A stretch of 64,000 bases of DNA from Gammaproteobacteria bacterium 28-57-27 (GCA_002281735.1 NCGK01000006.1:1-64000), one strand, 5' to 3'; shown: positions 45,708-54,371, counted from the first letter of the stretch. A program made the numbers and translations. Notes: generated from the letters alone by a model not told the origin.

Positions 45708-45785
45708 GATTTTTCCTGTGTCGCCTAAAAGATAAGACCGGTTTACGATCTTTTTCGAGCATAAAAAGCCTTGCCAAACGACACC

Positions 45786-45844
45786 GTAGGTGCGAATTCA
45801 TTCGCACAAACGCGCCTGAATTGTGCGAATGAATTCGCACCTAC
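45786..45844. repeat. GTAGGTGCGAATTCATTCGCAC hairpin, copy 2
   Basis: The arms match the copy at 6121-6178 with a different loop sequence (AACGCGCCTGAA). It sits between eutB and the permease remnant, in place of a normal promoter region. Confidence 0.9.
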
Positions 45845-45895
45845 CCAATTTTGCCCCACGGACTGAACCCGTTCAGCGAAATCGTAAACAGGTTC

Positions 45896-46120
45896 TTACA
45901 CTTTACCGCTCAACAACGCATCGGCAGGCGCACGCTCACGCTGGGATGCTGTGAACAAGAAATAGGTATAACCGGTGGCCATAAAGCCCAAAAAGATCAA
46001 ACCAATCACCGGATTAAACCATGCCATGGACACCAGGCAAACGATAGCCAGCGCCAGAGCAATGCCCGGAACAAGCGGAAAACCGGGCGCCATGAAAGGC
46101 CGATGCAATGCCGGTTCCGT
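45896..46120 (-). pseudogene. 3' remnant of an APC-type permease (probably ethanolamine permease)
   Basis: The frame reads 'EPALHRPFMAPGFPLVPGIA' then 'LALAIVCLVSMAWFNPVIGLIF', two final membrane segments, and a hydrophilic tail ending LSGKV. This is the characteristic C-terminus of amino acid/ethanolamine permeases ('RP.RAP.YP..P..AL'). A TAG at 46121-46123 and the herA sequence beyond it show that everything upstream is missing. The position just ahead of eutBC suggests it was the ethanolamine transporter. The 5' part is not found elsewhere in the window. Confidence 0.75.
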
Positions 46121-47778
46121 CTAGCGATTCGACAGCGCAGAGGAAGGCGAGCAGCTTCGCCGGTAATAATGGCTTCACCAGTTCGCAGCACGGGCAAGCT
46201 ATCGACAATGCCCGAAAGGTTATCAGGTAGCGTGCCTTGAACTTTACCTCGATCCGCCGCGTTGGAAAGCCGCAAGGCAATGAATGTACCGCACTGCGAC
46301 AAGATCGTCTCATCAACTTCTGATGGGCGCTGACTGACAATCATTGCGCCGATGCCGAACTTGCGCCCTTCCTTGACGATCCTCTGCACGATGTCACGCG
46401 CCGGACCACCGCCCTCCTTTGAGAGATAGCGGTGCGCCTCTTCCATGACAACAAGCATGGGGCGGTGAATGCCACCCTCGCTCTTCTCGCGCCCCCAGAA
46501 CAAGCCTTCATAAATGATCTTGAGAATGGCCGCAATCAATTGCGCAAGTACGGCACTTGGTATGCCTGAGAGGTCCAAAATGGTTATGGGCTTCCCATGG
46601 CCAAGCCAAGTACTCAACAAATCCGGCAGGTCTTTTTCGGTACTGCCATCGAGCTTGGGCTCCCACGCGCCCGGATGCAGCAAGAAGTCATAGCGTCGAT
46701 CGAGAAGACGTGACCGCATCTGATCCAACGGCCGCCGGATGCTGAGAACACCAATGTTGTTGATGAACGGCGCGGTTGACCCCAAGCCATTTGGCTTGTA
46801 TTTGGGTGCCTTCAATGTTTCCGCATCGCCCGCCTCTATGAGCGCAGGCTTGGTCTTGGCCGAGTCTTCCCAGGTTTTGATCTCCGGGTCGACCAGCTCA
46901 AACCACAGCTTCTTCAGATTGAACGGAACAGGGCTGTCTGCCGTCATCGACGTAACGTCCAACCCGGCAAACGACACCGCGTTGGCGAGAGTCATCTTGT
47001 AGTCCAGAACCTTGTCGAGGATCTGGCTCATGGCTTTGTCGTCGAGCTTCCCCATCAGGAAGGTCAGCAGGTCAGCGGGGTCAAGTGCCCAGAATGGGAT
47101 GTGCAACGGTTCTTCACCATCACTGGGGTTGACCCGAAAAACTGTTGCGATGGATTGCAGGGCGCGGCTGTACTCACCATGGACATCGAGCAGCAGAACA
47201 CTCGCGCTGGGAAATCCCCCTTGGGCCTCGCCGGTTTCCCCCATGACGATTGATCGCAGCAGGCTCGCGACCGTGGTCGATTTCCCCGAGCCCGTTGAAC
47301 CAAGCACTGCGCTGTGTCGTGTGACCAGCTTATCAAGGTCGATACGAACTGAGATGCCTTCAGCGTTGGCCAAGCGGCCAATGACAACTTGTCCACCGTC
47401 AGCCGAACCGTAGATGACAGCCAAGTCTTCTTCGGTAACCAAGTGCACTTCATCGTTGACACTTGGGTATTGGCTGATCCCACGTTCGAAGGATGAACCG
47501 ACGATCTCGCCCACCAGTTGGATCGTCATCCAGCGGTCGCCGCGATCATTGGGCTCGCGCGCGGCCTCTGGCGTCGCGTTCGCTCCAACCTCCGCAACGA
47601 TGCCGTAAAGATCGTGATAACCCTGTGGGATGCGCACGAAACTGCCTACTTGGCCGATACGGTAGCTCTTGCCGCCGATGATGGCGATGCCGGAGGCCAC
47701 GCTTGGCGACTGCCGGATACTGACGGTCGCGCCGGTCACGGCACCCACGTGCCCCAATAAGGTTGGCTTCGAGTTCAT
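46006..47778 (-). CDS. HerA-type hexameric ATPase/helicase of a SIR2-HerA defence pair, 3' end replaced
   Basis: 590 aa as read. The N-terminal HAS barrel is followed by Walker A 'LGSTGSGKSTTV' (about 160-168), 'LLLDVHGEYSRAL', Walker B 'LVVMEEAHRYL', the sensor/arginine-finger region 'VSQRPSEVDETILSQCGTFIALRL' and 'VLRTGEAIITGEAARLPLRCRI'. From about residue 551 (base 46125) the sequence turns into antisense-frame permease DNA (ARRNRHCIGLSWRP...). HerA proteins normally continue in a Pro-rich tail after this point. The native C-terminus has therefore been lost and about 40 foreign residues added. It overlaps sir2 by four bases. With SIR2 it would form an anti-phage NADase complex. Confidence 0.85.
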   Translation of the reverse strand: MNSKPTLLGHVGAVTGATVSIRQSPSVASGIAIIGGKSYRIGQVGSFVRIPQGYHDLYGIVAEVGANATPEAAREPNDRGDRWMTIQLVGEIVGSSFERGISQYPSVNDEVHLVTEEDLAVIYGSADGGQVVIGRLANAEGISVRIDLDKLVTRHSAVLGSTGSGKSTTVASLLRSIVMGETGEAQGGFPSASVLLLDVHGEYSRALQSIATVFRVNPSDGEEPLHIPFWALDPADLLTFLMGKLDDKAMSQILDKVLDYKMTLANAVSFAGLDVTSMTADSPVPFNLKKLWFELVDPEIKTWEDSAKTKPALIEAGDAETLKAPKYKPNGLGSTAPFINNIGVLSIRRPLDQMRSRLLDRRYDFLLHPGAWEPKLDGSTEKDLPDLLSTWLGHGKPITILDLSGIPSAVLAQLIAAILKIIYEGLFWGREKSEGGIHRPMLVVMEEAHRYLSKEGGGPARDIVQRIVKEGRKFGIGAMIVSQRPSEVDETILSQCGTFIALRLSNAADRGKVQGTLPDNLSGIVDSLPVLRTGEAIITGEAARLPLRCRIARRNRHCIGLSWRPVFRLFRALLWRWLSFAWCPWHGLIR

Positions 47779-49016
47779 GCAACACCAGCCGGTGGCACTG
47801 CCGCTGCGTCTTCGGGCGTGTGGGCGGCCATTGCAGTCGATGACTCCGTCGCCGGTGGTGACGAAGGGAAATGCTGTGCAGCGCGTGATGAGGCGAAGAA
47901 CCGCGCGAGCCGGTCGAAGCGGCCAAGTTGAAATTGCGCGGCCCCGCTTTTCTCATCGATGCCCCAATAGGTGGCTCGAATGGCACCCCAGTCGCGAGTC
48001 GGCATGTCGCCCGGCATCCACGGTGCTGCAATTCCATTGATCATGGCCTTGTCCGGGGAGTACAAGCTCATGTTGGCGCGGCGCCCAGCAATGTCGCGGG
48101 CGTGGACTTCTTGTTCGAGCGGCTTGAACTGAAACGCGAACACGCTGGCCGACGGATTCGCGGCCAGGCATTCGTCAATCCGCGCGGAAATGTGCGCATC
48201 GGCGAAGGAAAACCCGGTCGCAATCAGCAGCGTGTCGGGCGTCATCAGAAATGCACGCAGCCTGTCGAAGAGTGCCGCATACGGTGCCTTCTGCGTCTGG
48301 TCGTATTTCAGATGCTCGGGGAACACCAGGTGCGTCGCATTGGCATGGCCGGTGCGTACCACCTCGCCTCTTGCATTGGCGACCCAGCCGAGCGAACCAT
48401 GCAGCTTCCACAAGCGCGTCCAACGCGCTGGCAGATCATTGCTCGCCACTGAAGACGGATCGAAGAAAGGTTCGCTGGCACCACTGAAGCCATCGAAAAA
48501 TGGGACGCGGGTGCGCTCCAGCGCTTGCTCGAACAGCAGGTCGTAGTTGGTGGTGAAAATTTCCACGGGGTGTTCACGCCCCGTGCCGCTGATCCACGTC
48601 ACGAACTCGGTGTACGGCGAAGGGCCGTCGTAAAGGGGCTTGTTGACGATGGTGCCGATCTGCTCGCAGATCGCGTCGCTCAGCTTCTTGTACCCTTCCC
48701 CGTCGAGGTCATGGACCTTCGTCTTGCCAATGACGCCGGCCAAGCTGCGCACCCGCGACAGGATCGTTTCGATGTTCGGGGTGTCAAGCTCGGCCCGTAC
48801 GGCGTCCAAGGTCTTGCCGTAGTCGGCTTTCAGCGCTTCCATCACCATGTCGGTGAGGCCTGCTACCGCAGGAATCAGCGGCTTGTCGCTACCGGGAGGG
48901 AAGATGCCGGCCGGCGCACCCGCCCCGACCAAAAGGCCGATCCGCTTGCGTCCCTGGGCAATGATCTGCCTCAGACTGGCCATGTATTGGTCAGGATTGT
49001 GAACACTAATAGTCAT
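47775..49016 (-). CDS. SIR2-domain NADase of a SIR2-HerA defence pair
   Basis: 413 aa, ATG 49016. The N-terminal 'RKRIGLLVGAGAPAGIFP' is the NAD-binding GAGAS-like loop. 'VEIFTTNYDLLFEQAL' (TTNYD), 'LWKLHGSLGW' (catalytic His) and 'LIATGFSFADAHISARI' complete a SIR2/STALD-type NADase. A C-terminal region of about 100 residues ending Ala/Pro-rich follows. In characterised systems the SIR2 and HerA subunits assemble and deplete NAD on phage infection. The four-base overlap with herA shows the usual two-gene unit. Confidence 0.9.
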   Translation of the reverse strand: MTISVHNPDQYMASLRQIIAQGRKRIGLLVGAGAPAGIFPPGSDKPLIPAVAGLTDMVMEALKADYGKTLDAVRAELDTPNIETILSRVRSLAGVIGKTKVHDLDGEGYKKLSDAICEQIGTIVNKPLYDGPSPYTEFVTWISGTGREHPVEIFTTNYDLLFEQALERTRVPFFDGFSGASEPFFDPSSVASNDLPARWTRLWKLHGSLGWVANARGEVVRTGHANATHLVFPEHLKYDQTQKAPYAALFDRLRAFLMTPDTLLIATGFSFADAHISARIDECLAANPSASVFAFQFKPLEQEVHARDIAGRRANMSLYSPDKAMINGIAAPWMPGDMPTRDWGAIRATYWGIDEKSGAAQFQLGRFDRLARFFASSRAAQHFPSSPPATESSTAMAAHTPEDAAAVPPAGVA

Positions 49017-49253
49017 CGTGTCTCCCCTTCTCGCCCGAACTTTACATGCCTGATTACTTTAGAGTTATGTTACCTGCTTATAAGGCATTTTTCTCCCAAC
49101 CTCGCGCACAATGGATGCACGATCAACAGAGATGCGAGCAAGCGCTCAGGAGGGTTACAACCCCGTAGTCAATGTCACGAGCCCCCAGTCTAGCGTTCAG
49201 CATATGCTGTGATAACGACCCGCGCTGATCGTTGATACCGAAATGTGCCTGAT

Positions 49254-49424
49254 TTATTGAACTGATTTCAGGGGAACCTGCCCACCAGCGTTTTTATCCA
49301 CTGGCAAGCTCAAACAAGCCTCCGCCCCGCCCTGTGGGTGATTACACAGCGAAATACTGCCGCCGTGCAGGCGGGCGACTTCCTGCACCGGGTTGAGGCC
49401 AAGGCTGCTGCTGCTGCTGCGTGC
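49254..49424 (-). pseudogene. 3' fragment of a creC-like histidine kinase gene
   Basis: The fragment reads 'SLGLNPVQEVARLHGGSISL' and continues 'CNHPQGGAEACLSLPVDKNAGG' to a TAA at 49254. It matches the end of the intact kinase at 51453-52901 (GLGLNLVQEVARLHGGSIAL...). The DNA is highly similar, with scattered differences, over about 130 bases (49288-49420 versus 51468-51600) in the same orientation. The rest of 49017-49722 holds nothing I recognise apart from the hipB operators. Confidence 0.85.
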
Positions 49425-49593
49425 GTGGGTGGGTTGGGTGGGTAGTCCTATCCCCAGTGAGTTAGGTTGGGCGCGGGTGGAGCCCGCAGATTAACCACTT
49501 GGAACACAACAGGTTTTTGTTGTGCACATTGTTATGCCCCTTGTCTTACATTCCGCTTTAGTAGTCGTGTTCCTGGCATACTCGACACACCAA

Positions 49594-49712
49594 TAATTTC
49601 CCGTTCGGTAAATTATCTCAAACTTCGCACCTGCAAGAACAAAACATTCCCGATTGGGACATATAGCTTGCACAGCAACGGGCTCTGAACAATAATTTCC
49701 CGAACGGGACAT
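49594..49712. promoter_or_regulatory. Three operator-like palindromes upstream of hipB
   Basis: TTTCCCGTTCGGTAAA (49597-49612), ATTCCCGATTGGGACAT (49646-49662) and TTTCCCGAACGGGACAT (49696-49712) share TTCCCG-N2-CGGGA-like dyads, spaced about 50 bases. The last ends 11 bases before hipB. They are most likely HipB binding sites for autoregulation. Confidence 0.75.
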
Positions 49713-49722
49713 AGAACTGACC

Positions 49723-49980
49723 ATGACAACCATTCGTTCACCGCAACAACTCGGCGCAGCTCTTCGTGCCGCCCGCAAGCAATTGAGGCTGACTCAACCT
49801 CAGTTGGCCTTGGCGGCGGGCGTTGGGGTGCGTTTTATTGTCGATCTCGAAGCGGGCAAGCCCACGGTACGACTTGTAAACATCCTGCGGGTCATCGATG
49901 CCTTGGGTGGCGAGATCCTGTTAAGCGGATTGCCGTCCGCCGCTGAAGGCCACAGCAAGGACGATGACCATGGCGCATGA
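49723..49980 (+). CDS. hipB: HipB-type antitoxin/repressor
   Basis: 85 aa. 'QLGAALRAARKQLRLTQPQLALAAGVGVRFIVDLEAGKPTVRLVNILRVIDALG' is a complete XRE/HipB helix-turn-helix. The C-terminal tail is short and acidic (EGHSKDDDHGA). It would neutralise HipA and repress the operon at the three upstream dyads. Overlaps hipA by 11 bases. Confidence 0.92.
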   Translation: MTTIRSPQQLGAALRAARKQLRLTQPQLALAAGVGVRFIVDLEAGKPTVRLVNILRVIDALGGEILLSGLPSAAEGHSKDDDHGA

Positions 49981-51265
49981 GTTGGATGTCTGGTTATTTG
50001 CCGATCGCATTGGCACCTTGGCGCTGATCGAGGGACGGCTGAGTTTTTGCTACGCCCAAGCCTGGCTGGCAAAGCCGAACGCTGTTGCATTATCCACCTC
50101 GCTGCCCTTGCAAGCGGAGCCGTTCGACGACCATAAAACCCGCCCCTTCTTCGCTGGCCTGTTGCCGGAAGGACAGATGCGCCGCCTGATCGCGCAGCAG
50201 TTTCAGGTATCCAGGCAGAATGACTTTGCGTTGCTGGATCATATTGGTGGTGAGTGCGCCGGGGCGGTGACCTTCCTCGAACCTGAGCAGGTGTTGCCTG
50301 CGCCTACCCAGCGTGATGACGTTCAATGGCTGAGTGATGAGGATGTCGTCGCTATCTTGGACGAATTGCCGCGTCGCCCCATGTTGGCGGGCAACGTTGG
50401 ACTACGGCTTTCCTTGGCGGGTGCCCAAGATAAACTGCCGGTGATTTTCGATGGTGGCCGCCTGGGGCTACCTCGCAATGGCACGCCCAGTTCCCACATT
50501 TTGAAGCCAGCCATCCATGCCGTTGAGGATAGCGTGATCAACGAGGGCTTTTGCATGGCGCTGGCTGAGGCCATGCAGCTCAAGCCGGCAAAGTCCAAAA
50601 TCCACGCCGTCTTGCATCGCACGTTCTTGCTGGTTGAGCGTTACGACCGAATCGTAGATGCCCAAGGGAAGCGGCTGCGCCTGCATCAAGAGGATTTCTG
50701 CCAGGCATTGGCTGTGGTGCCCGAAATGAAATACCAAAACGAAGGAGGCCCCAATCTGGCGCAATGTTTCGAGCTGGTACGCCGTGTGACGCGCCCCAGT
50801 GCGCCGCAGATCCTGCGCTTGCTCGACTATGTAATTTTCAACGCACTGATCGGCAATCATGATGCGCACGCCAAGAATTTCTCACTGCTGTATACGGGCG
50901 AGACACCCGTGCTGGCTCCGCTCTATGACACGCTCTCGACAGCGGTATATCCAACACTCACCTCCAAGATGGCGATGAAGATCGGCAGTAAGTACAAGTT
51001 CAGCGAAATTCAGCTGCGGCACTGGGATCAATTTGCCGAGAGCACCGGGCTTGCCAAGGCTCAGACTAAAAGACGCATTCTGGAGTTGGCGAAGAATCTC
51101 CCGCCGACTGCGCGCAAACTTCAGTCCGATTCCGGGCGCGGCTTTGGTAACAATGCAGTGGTTGAGCGCATCATTGCCTTGATTGAACAACGCTGTGCAC
51201 TGACGATTCGGCGGCTCAGTAACTTGAGGACAGACGGCGAAGCCGCCATTGATCCGTCGACTTAA
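49970..51265 (+). CDS. hipA: HipA-type serine/threonine kinase toxin
   Basis: About 431 aa from ATG 49970 (MAHELDVWLFADRIG). The N-terminal HipA domain ('YAQAWLAKPNAVALSTSLPLQ', 'PFFAGLLPEGQMRRLIAQ') is followed by the P-loop-like 'LSLAGAQDKLPV' and 'SSHILKPAI' (ATP-contacting Lys). Catalytic 'IGNHDAHAKNFSLLY' and metal-site 'LAPLYDTLST' are intact. HipA kinases phosphorylate glutamyl-tRNA synthetase or other tRNA synthetases, causing dormancy. The kinase looks functional. Confidence 0.94.
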   Translation: MAHELDVWLFADRIGTLALIEGRLSFCYAQAWLAKPNAVALSTSLPLQAEPFDDHKTRPFFAGLLPEGQMRRLIAQQFQVSRQNDFALLDHIGGECAGAVTFLEPEQVLPAPTQRDDVQWLSDEDVVAILDELPRRPMLAGNVGLRLSLAGAQDKLPVIFDGGRLGLPRNGTPSSHILKPAIHAVEDSVINEGFCMALAEAMQLKPAKSKIHAVLHRTFLLVERYDRIVDAQGKRLRLHQEDFCQALAVVPEMKYQNEGGPNLAQCFELVRRVTRPSAPQILRLLDYVIFNALIGNHDAHAKNFSLLYTGETPVLAPLYDTLSTAVYPTLTSKMAMKIGSKYKFSEIQLRHWDQFAESTGLAKAQTKRRILELAKNLPPTARKLQSDSGRGFGNNAVVERIIALIEQRCALTIRRLSNLRTDGEAAIDPST

Positions 51266-51271
51266 CTCACG

Positions 51272-51443
51272 CAGGAGTTACGCAAAATTTGGATTTAACC
51301 CCCTCGCCTCTCCGGGGAGAGGGTTGGCGTGAGGGGCGGCAAGTTCTGCTGAAGCGTAGTCTTACGCCGTCATAACCACCCTCACCCCAGCCCTCTCCCG
51401 CTTGCGGGAGAGGACGTAAAACCTGTCGTGTGTGCAAGTCCTG
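51272..51443. repeat. TAGGACTTACGCA-type element, diverged copy
   Basis: The ends are CAGGAGTTACGCAA and GTGTGCAAGTCCTG, with the 'GGATTTAACCCCCTCGCC' core start and the CCCTCTCCCGCTTGCGGGAGAGG hairpin. It separates hipA from the creC 3' end. Confidence 0.75.
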
Positions 51444-51452
51444 GAATTTAAT

Positions 51453-52901
51453 TCACAAGAGCACAGCGCCCGCGCTTTTATCCGCTGGCAAGCTCAAACA
51501 AGCCTCCGCGCCACCCTGTGGATGATTGTGCAGCGCAATGCTGCCACCGTGCAGGCGGGCGACTTCTTGTACCAGGTTGAGGCCAAGGCCGCTGCTGCGT
51601 TCGCCGCTGTCGGGGCGAGGCACGGAATAGAAGCGTTCGAACAGGCGCGGCTGGGCGTAGTCGGGAATGCCCGCGCCGTGGTCGCGCAGGCGTAGCCGGA
51701 CGTGGTCGCCTTCTGTTTCGAGGTGAATTTCAAGCACGCTGCCGCGCGGGCTGAAGTCGGCGGCGTTGTCGAGCAGGTTGGCGACCGCCTGGCGTAGTAG
51801 AAAACGGCTGCCGGAGACCTTGGCCGGAGCCAGCGTGGTTTCCACCTGCAGCGCCTTGTTGGTCAGCCGTGCGGCGCGAGTAGCGATCACGTCACGAATC
51901 AGGTCGTCGAGAACAATATCCTCGCGTTCGTCCAGCCGACCTCGATTTTCGGCGCGTGCCAGATTGAGCACGCCTTCGACGATGCGTTGCAGACGAGCGG
52001 TTTCGGCGGCGATATTGCCCTCCAAACGGGCGCGGCGTTCTGGGTCGCGTTCGTCCGGCAGCAGTTCGATTGCGCCGTGGATGGCTGCGATGGGGCTTTT
52101 CAGTTCATGCGCCAGCAGTTGCGAGACCTTTTCGACATGCGCCTTGCCGTCCAGTTCGGCGCGCAGGTGCTCCAGCGCCTGAGCCAGACGGCGTAGCTCG
52201 CTGCGGCCTTCGATCGGGATGCGGTCACGCTGGCCGGCGGCCACTTCGTTGGCGTAATCGACCAATCGGCGCAGACCGCGCGTCATCCAGTAAGAAAAAC
52301 CCAGCGCCAACAACAAGGCCAAGGCGAATAACCAGAGCGCCGATTCCCATGCTTTGGCTCGGGTCAGGTCGATGAAGCTCTGGAACGAACTTGCGGGCTT
52401 CCCCACCGACAGTACGCCGACGATCTGACCTGCGTGCAGGATGGGCGCGGCCACGTACATGACGCTACTGCTGCCGTCGGCCTCGTTTTCCAGCGTGGTG
52501 CGCGCACCGTATTGGCCGCTCAGCGTGAGGCGAACATCCCGCCAGATGGAATAGTCCTTGCCGATGTCGAGGCCACGGCTGTCGTACACCACCCTGCCAT
52601 TCTGGTCGGTGACATAGATGCGCAAATTCGGGTCGCTCTTGATCACGCCGTAGATCCGCGCTTCGAAGCGGCGTTTTTCATAGGCATGGAAGATTGCTTC
52701 AATGCCAAGCGTGCCTTGTTGGCCGCTCGCCGATTCCTGCGAGGCAACCTCGGCCAGCAGGTTGGCGGTCTGCACCAGGGTTTCCTCGACCGACTGGCGC
52801 ACGCCCGGTACGAGTTGATCGGTAAACAGCTTCATTGCCAACAACACACCCAGCGCGGCAACCAGGGCGTAGCCGACGAAGAAGCGGATGAAGAAATTCA
52901 C
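51453..52901 (-). CDS. creC: Two-component sensor histidine kinase, CreC-like
   Basis: 482 aa, GTG start (E. coli CreC 474). An N-terminal membrane segment (FFIRFFVGYALVAALGVLLA), a long periplasmic sensor, and a second membrane segment near 'WLFALALLLALGFSYWM' come first. HAMP, then the H box 'LLAHELKSPIAAIHGAIELL', N box 'NLLDNAADFSPRG', 'RDHGAGIP' and 'SSGLGLNLVQEVARLHGG' follow. E. coli CreC responds to carbon/energy status. It overlaps creB by four bases. No creD follows; the 3' side is occupied by repeat DNA and hipBA. Confidence 0.9.
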   Translation of the reverse strand: MNFFIRFFVGYALVAALGVLLAMKLFTDQLVPGVRQSVEETLVQTANLLAEVASQESASGQQGTLGIEAIFHAYEKRRFEARIYGVIKSDPNLRIYVTDQNGRVVYDSRGLDIGKDYSIWRDVRLTLSGQYGARTTLENEADGSSSVMYVAAPILHAGQIVGVLSVGKPASSFQSFIDLTRAKAWESALWLFALALLLALGFSYWMTRGLRRLVDYANEVAAGQRDRIPIEGRSELRRLAQALEHLRAELDGKAHVEKVSQLLAHELKSPIAAIHGAIELLPDERDPERRARLEGNIAAETARLQRIVEGVLNLARAENRGRLDEREDIVLDDLIRDVIATRAARLTNKALQVETTLAPAKVSGSRFLLRQAVANLLDNAADFSPRGSVLEIHLETEGDHVRLRLRDHGAGIPDYAQPRLFERFYSVPRPDSGERSSGLGLNLVQEVARLHGGSIALHNHPQGGAEACLSLPADKSAGAVLL

Positions 52902-53599
52902 CTCGCATCCCGCGCCAGACTATAGCCCAGACCGCGATGGGTGCGGATCGGGTCGGCATCCGGCGCAAGCACGGCCAGTTTGGCGCGCAGACTCTTGATG
53001 TGGGTGTCGACCGAGCGCTCCAGGCTGGCTTCAGCAAGGCCGGAGGCATCCATCAATTCGGAACGGCTGAAGACTTTTTCCGGTCGGGCGGCCAGAGCCT
53101 TCAGCATCAGATATTCGGTGCGGCTCAGATCCAGCGTTTGAGCCTTGAAGCTGATGATGGCGCGCTCCTCGTCAACCTCGATACCGCCCGTTCCCGCTGT
53201 GGGCGCGGGCGGTGCAGACAGCGAGACACGTACAGGCTGCATACGGCGCAGAATGGTTTTAACGCGGGCGGCCAGTTCGCGTGGGCTGAACGGTTTTAGA
53301 ACGTAGTCGTCGGCACCGATTTCCAGCCCCACCACGCGGTCAATCTCGTCTGAGCGGGCGGTAAGGAAAATGATCGGAATGTCGGAAAAGCCGCGCACGC
53401 TGCGGCACAACTCGAAGCCGTTGCCGTCGGGCAGGCCGACATCCAGAATCGCCAGGTCGTAACTATTGGCGCGCAATAGCGCCAGGCCGTCGGCGGCGAG
53501 GGTGACGTGACGACAGTCGATGCCCTCCCGCGCCAGAGCCAGAACCACGTTCTCGGCGATGGGGCGGTCGTCCTCGACCAACAGGATGGATGTGCTCAT
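52898..53599 (-). CDS. creB: Response regulator, CreB-like (OmpR family)
   Basis: 233 aa from ATG 53599 (E. coli CreB 229). The receiver has 'LLVEDDRPIAENVVLAL', phospho-acceptor 'LAILDVGLPDGNGFELC', 'FLTARSDEIDRVVGLEIGADDYVLKPFSPRELAARV'. The C-terminal winged helix shows 'LDLSRTEYLMLKALAARPEKVFSRSELMDA' and 'RSVDTHIKSLRAKL' with 'IRTHRGLGYSL'. Longer upstream frame is not conserved. It is the first gene of creBC. Confidence 0.92.
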   Translation of the reverse strand: MSTSILLVEDDRPIAENVVLALAREGIDCRHVTLAADGLALLRANSYDLAILDVGLPDGNGFELCRSVRGFSDIPIIFLTARSDEIDRVVGLEIGADDYVLKPFSPRELAARVKTILRRMQPVRVSLSAPPAPTAGTGGIEVDEERAIISFKAQTLDLSRTEYLMLKALAARPEKVFSRSELMDASGLAEASLERSVDTHIKSLRAKLAVLAPDADPIRTHRGLGYSLARDAR

Positions 53600-53714
53600 G
53601 CGCTCATTGCTCCGATCTCGGCTGGCGATGCCTCGCCCAGCCACAAGGCTGCGATGACGGGAATCATAGCGCCGGTAGCCGCTTGGTTGTGAACGTGTCG
53701 ACCGGATGCCCAAA

Positions 53715-53741
53715 TAAAAAAGGAACCCCGCAGGGTTCCTT
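53715..53741 (-). terminator. Terminator downstream of the HPF/cold-shock gene
   Basis: The stem AAGGAACCC / GGGTTCCTT with a 4-base loop is followed in the minus direction by TTTTTATTTG. Confidence 0.88.
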
Positions 53742-53810
53742 GCCAGAGATTGCTGAATTTGTTTTATCCAAGACGCTCGCGGCGCAACACGCCGCTGACG
53801 ACGCTCAGGC

Positions 53811-54371
53811 TCAGCCCACGATGTGATGCTTGCCCACAAGCTGTACCGAACTGGCCTTGGGGCCTTTTTCACCCTCGACCTCATCAAAACGCACTTCAGC
53901 ACCTTGCGGCAAATCGTCAAACTCTGCGTTCAACAAGCTGTTGCGGTGGAAGTAAATCTCGCGTCCATCCGAGGTCAAAATCGTACCGGAATCTGGCGTG
54001 ACCTCAACAACACGTCCGTGTGCGGGCACTTCATGCGCCTTCACTTCACCACGCATTTTGCCAACATAAGTTTCCAGTTGACGCTGTGCAGCCGCAAAAG
54101 CATCGCGCAGCGAGACATATAAATCCTCATGCGAGTGCTCATCATGCTTGTCGTGGCTGACGACGATCTCCTGCCCCGGCACCGTGATGTCGATATTAAT
54201 GTCGTATAACTTGCCCTTGGTTTGGTTTTTGTGCGGCGCGGCGACGGTCACGCGCATGGATGTGATGCGGTCAAAATAGCGCTCCAATTTCATGGCCTTG
54301 TCACGGATCGCCGTTTCAATGGCCTCAGATGGCGGAATGTCCCTGAAGGTAATTTGCAGTGGAAGTCTCAT
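53811..54371 (-). CDS. HPF/RaiA-type ribosome-associated protein with C-terminal cold-shock domain
   Basis: 186 aa from ATG 54371, which has GAGGAG at 7 bases; ATGs at 54374 and 54377 are too close to it. Residues 1-110 ('LPLQITFRDIPPSEAIETAIRDKAMKLERYFDRITSMRVTVAAPH', 'YDINIDITVPGQEIVVSHD', 'DLYVSLRDAFAAAQRQLETY') form the S30EA/HPF ribosome-binding fold. The C-terminal part ('GRVVEVTPDSGTILTSDGREIYFHRNSLL...LPQGAEVRFDEVEGEKGPKASSVQ') is a cold-shock/S1-like RNA-binding domain. It probably tunes ribosome dimerisation or hibernation in stress. Confidence 0.88.
   Translation of the reverse strand: MRLPLQITFRDIPPSEAIETAIRDKAMKLERYFDRITSMRVTVAAPHKNQTKGKLYDINIDITVPGQEIVVSHDKHDEHSHEDLYVSLRDAFAAAQRQLETYVGKMRGEVKAHEVPAHGRVVEVTPDSGTILTSDGREIYFHRNSLLNAEFDDLPQGAEVRFDEVEGEKGPKASSVQLVGKHHIVG

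Noticed and set aside
45708-45895. Possible B12 riboswitch ahead of eutB
   Set aside because: The region contains only the GTAGGTGCGAATTC hairpin and short flanks; no B12-box-like sequence was found.
49467-49688. 73-codon open frame upstream of hipB
   Set aside because: It runs through the HipB operator-like dyads, has no ribosome site and no recognisable sequence.
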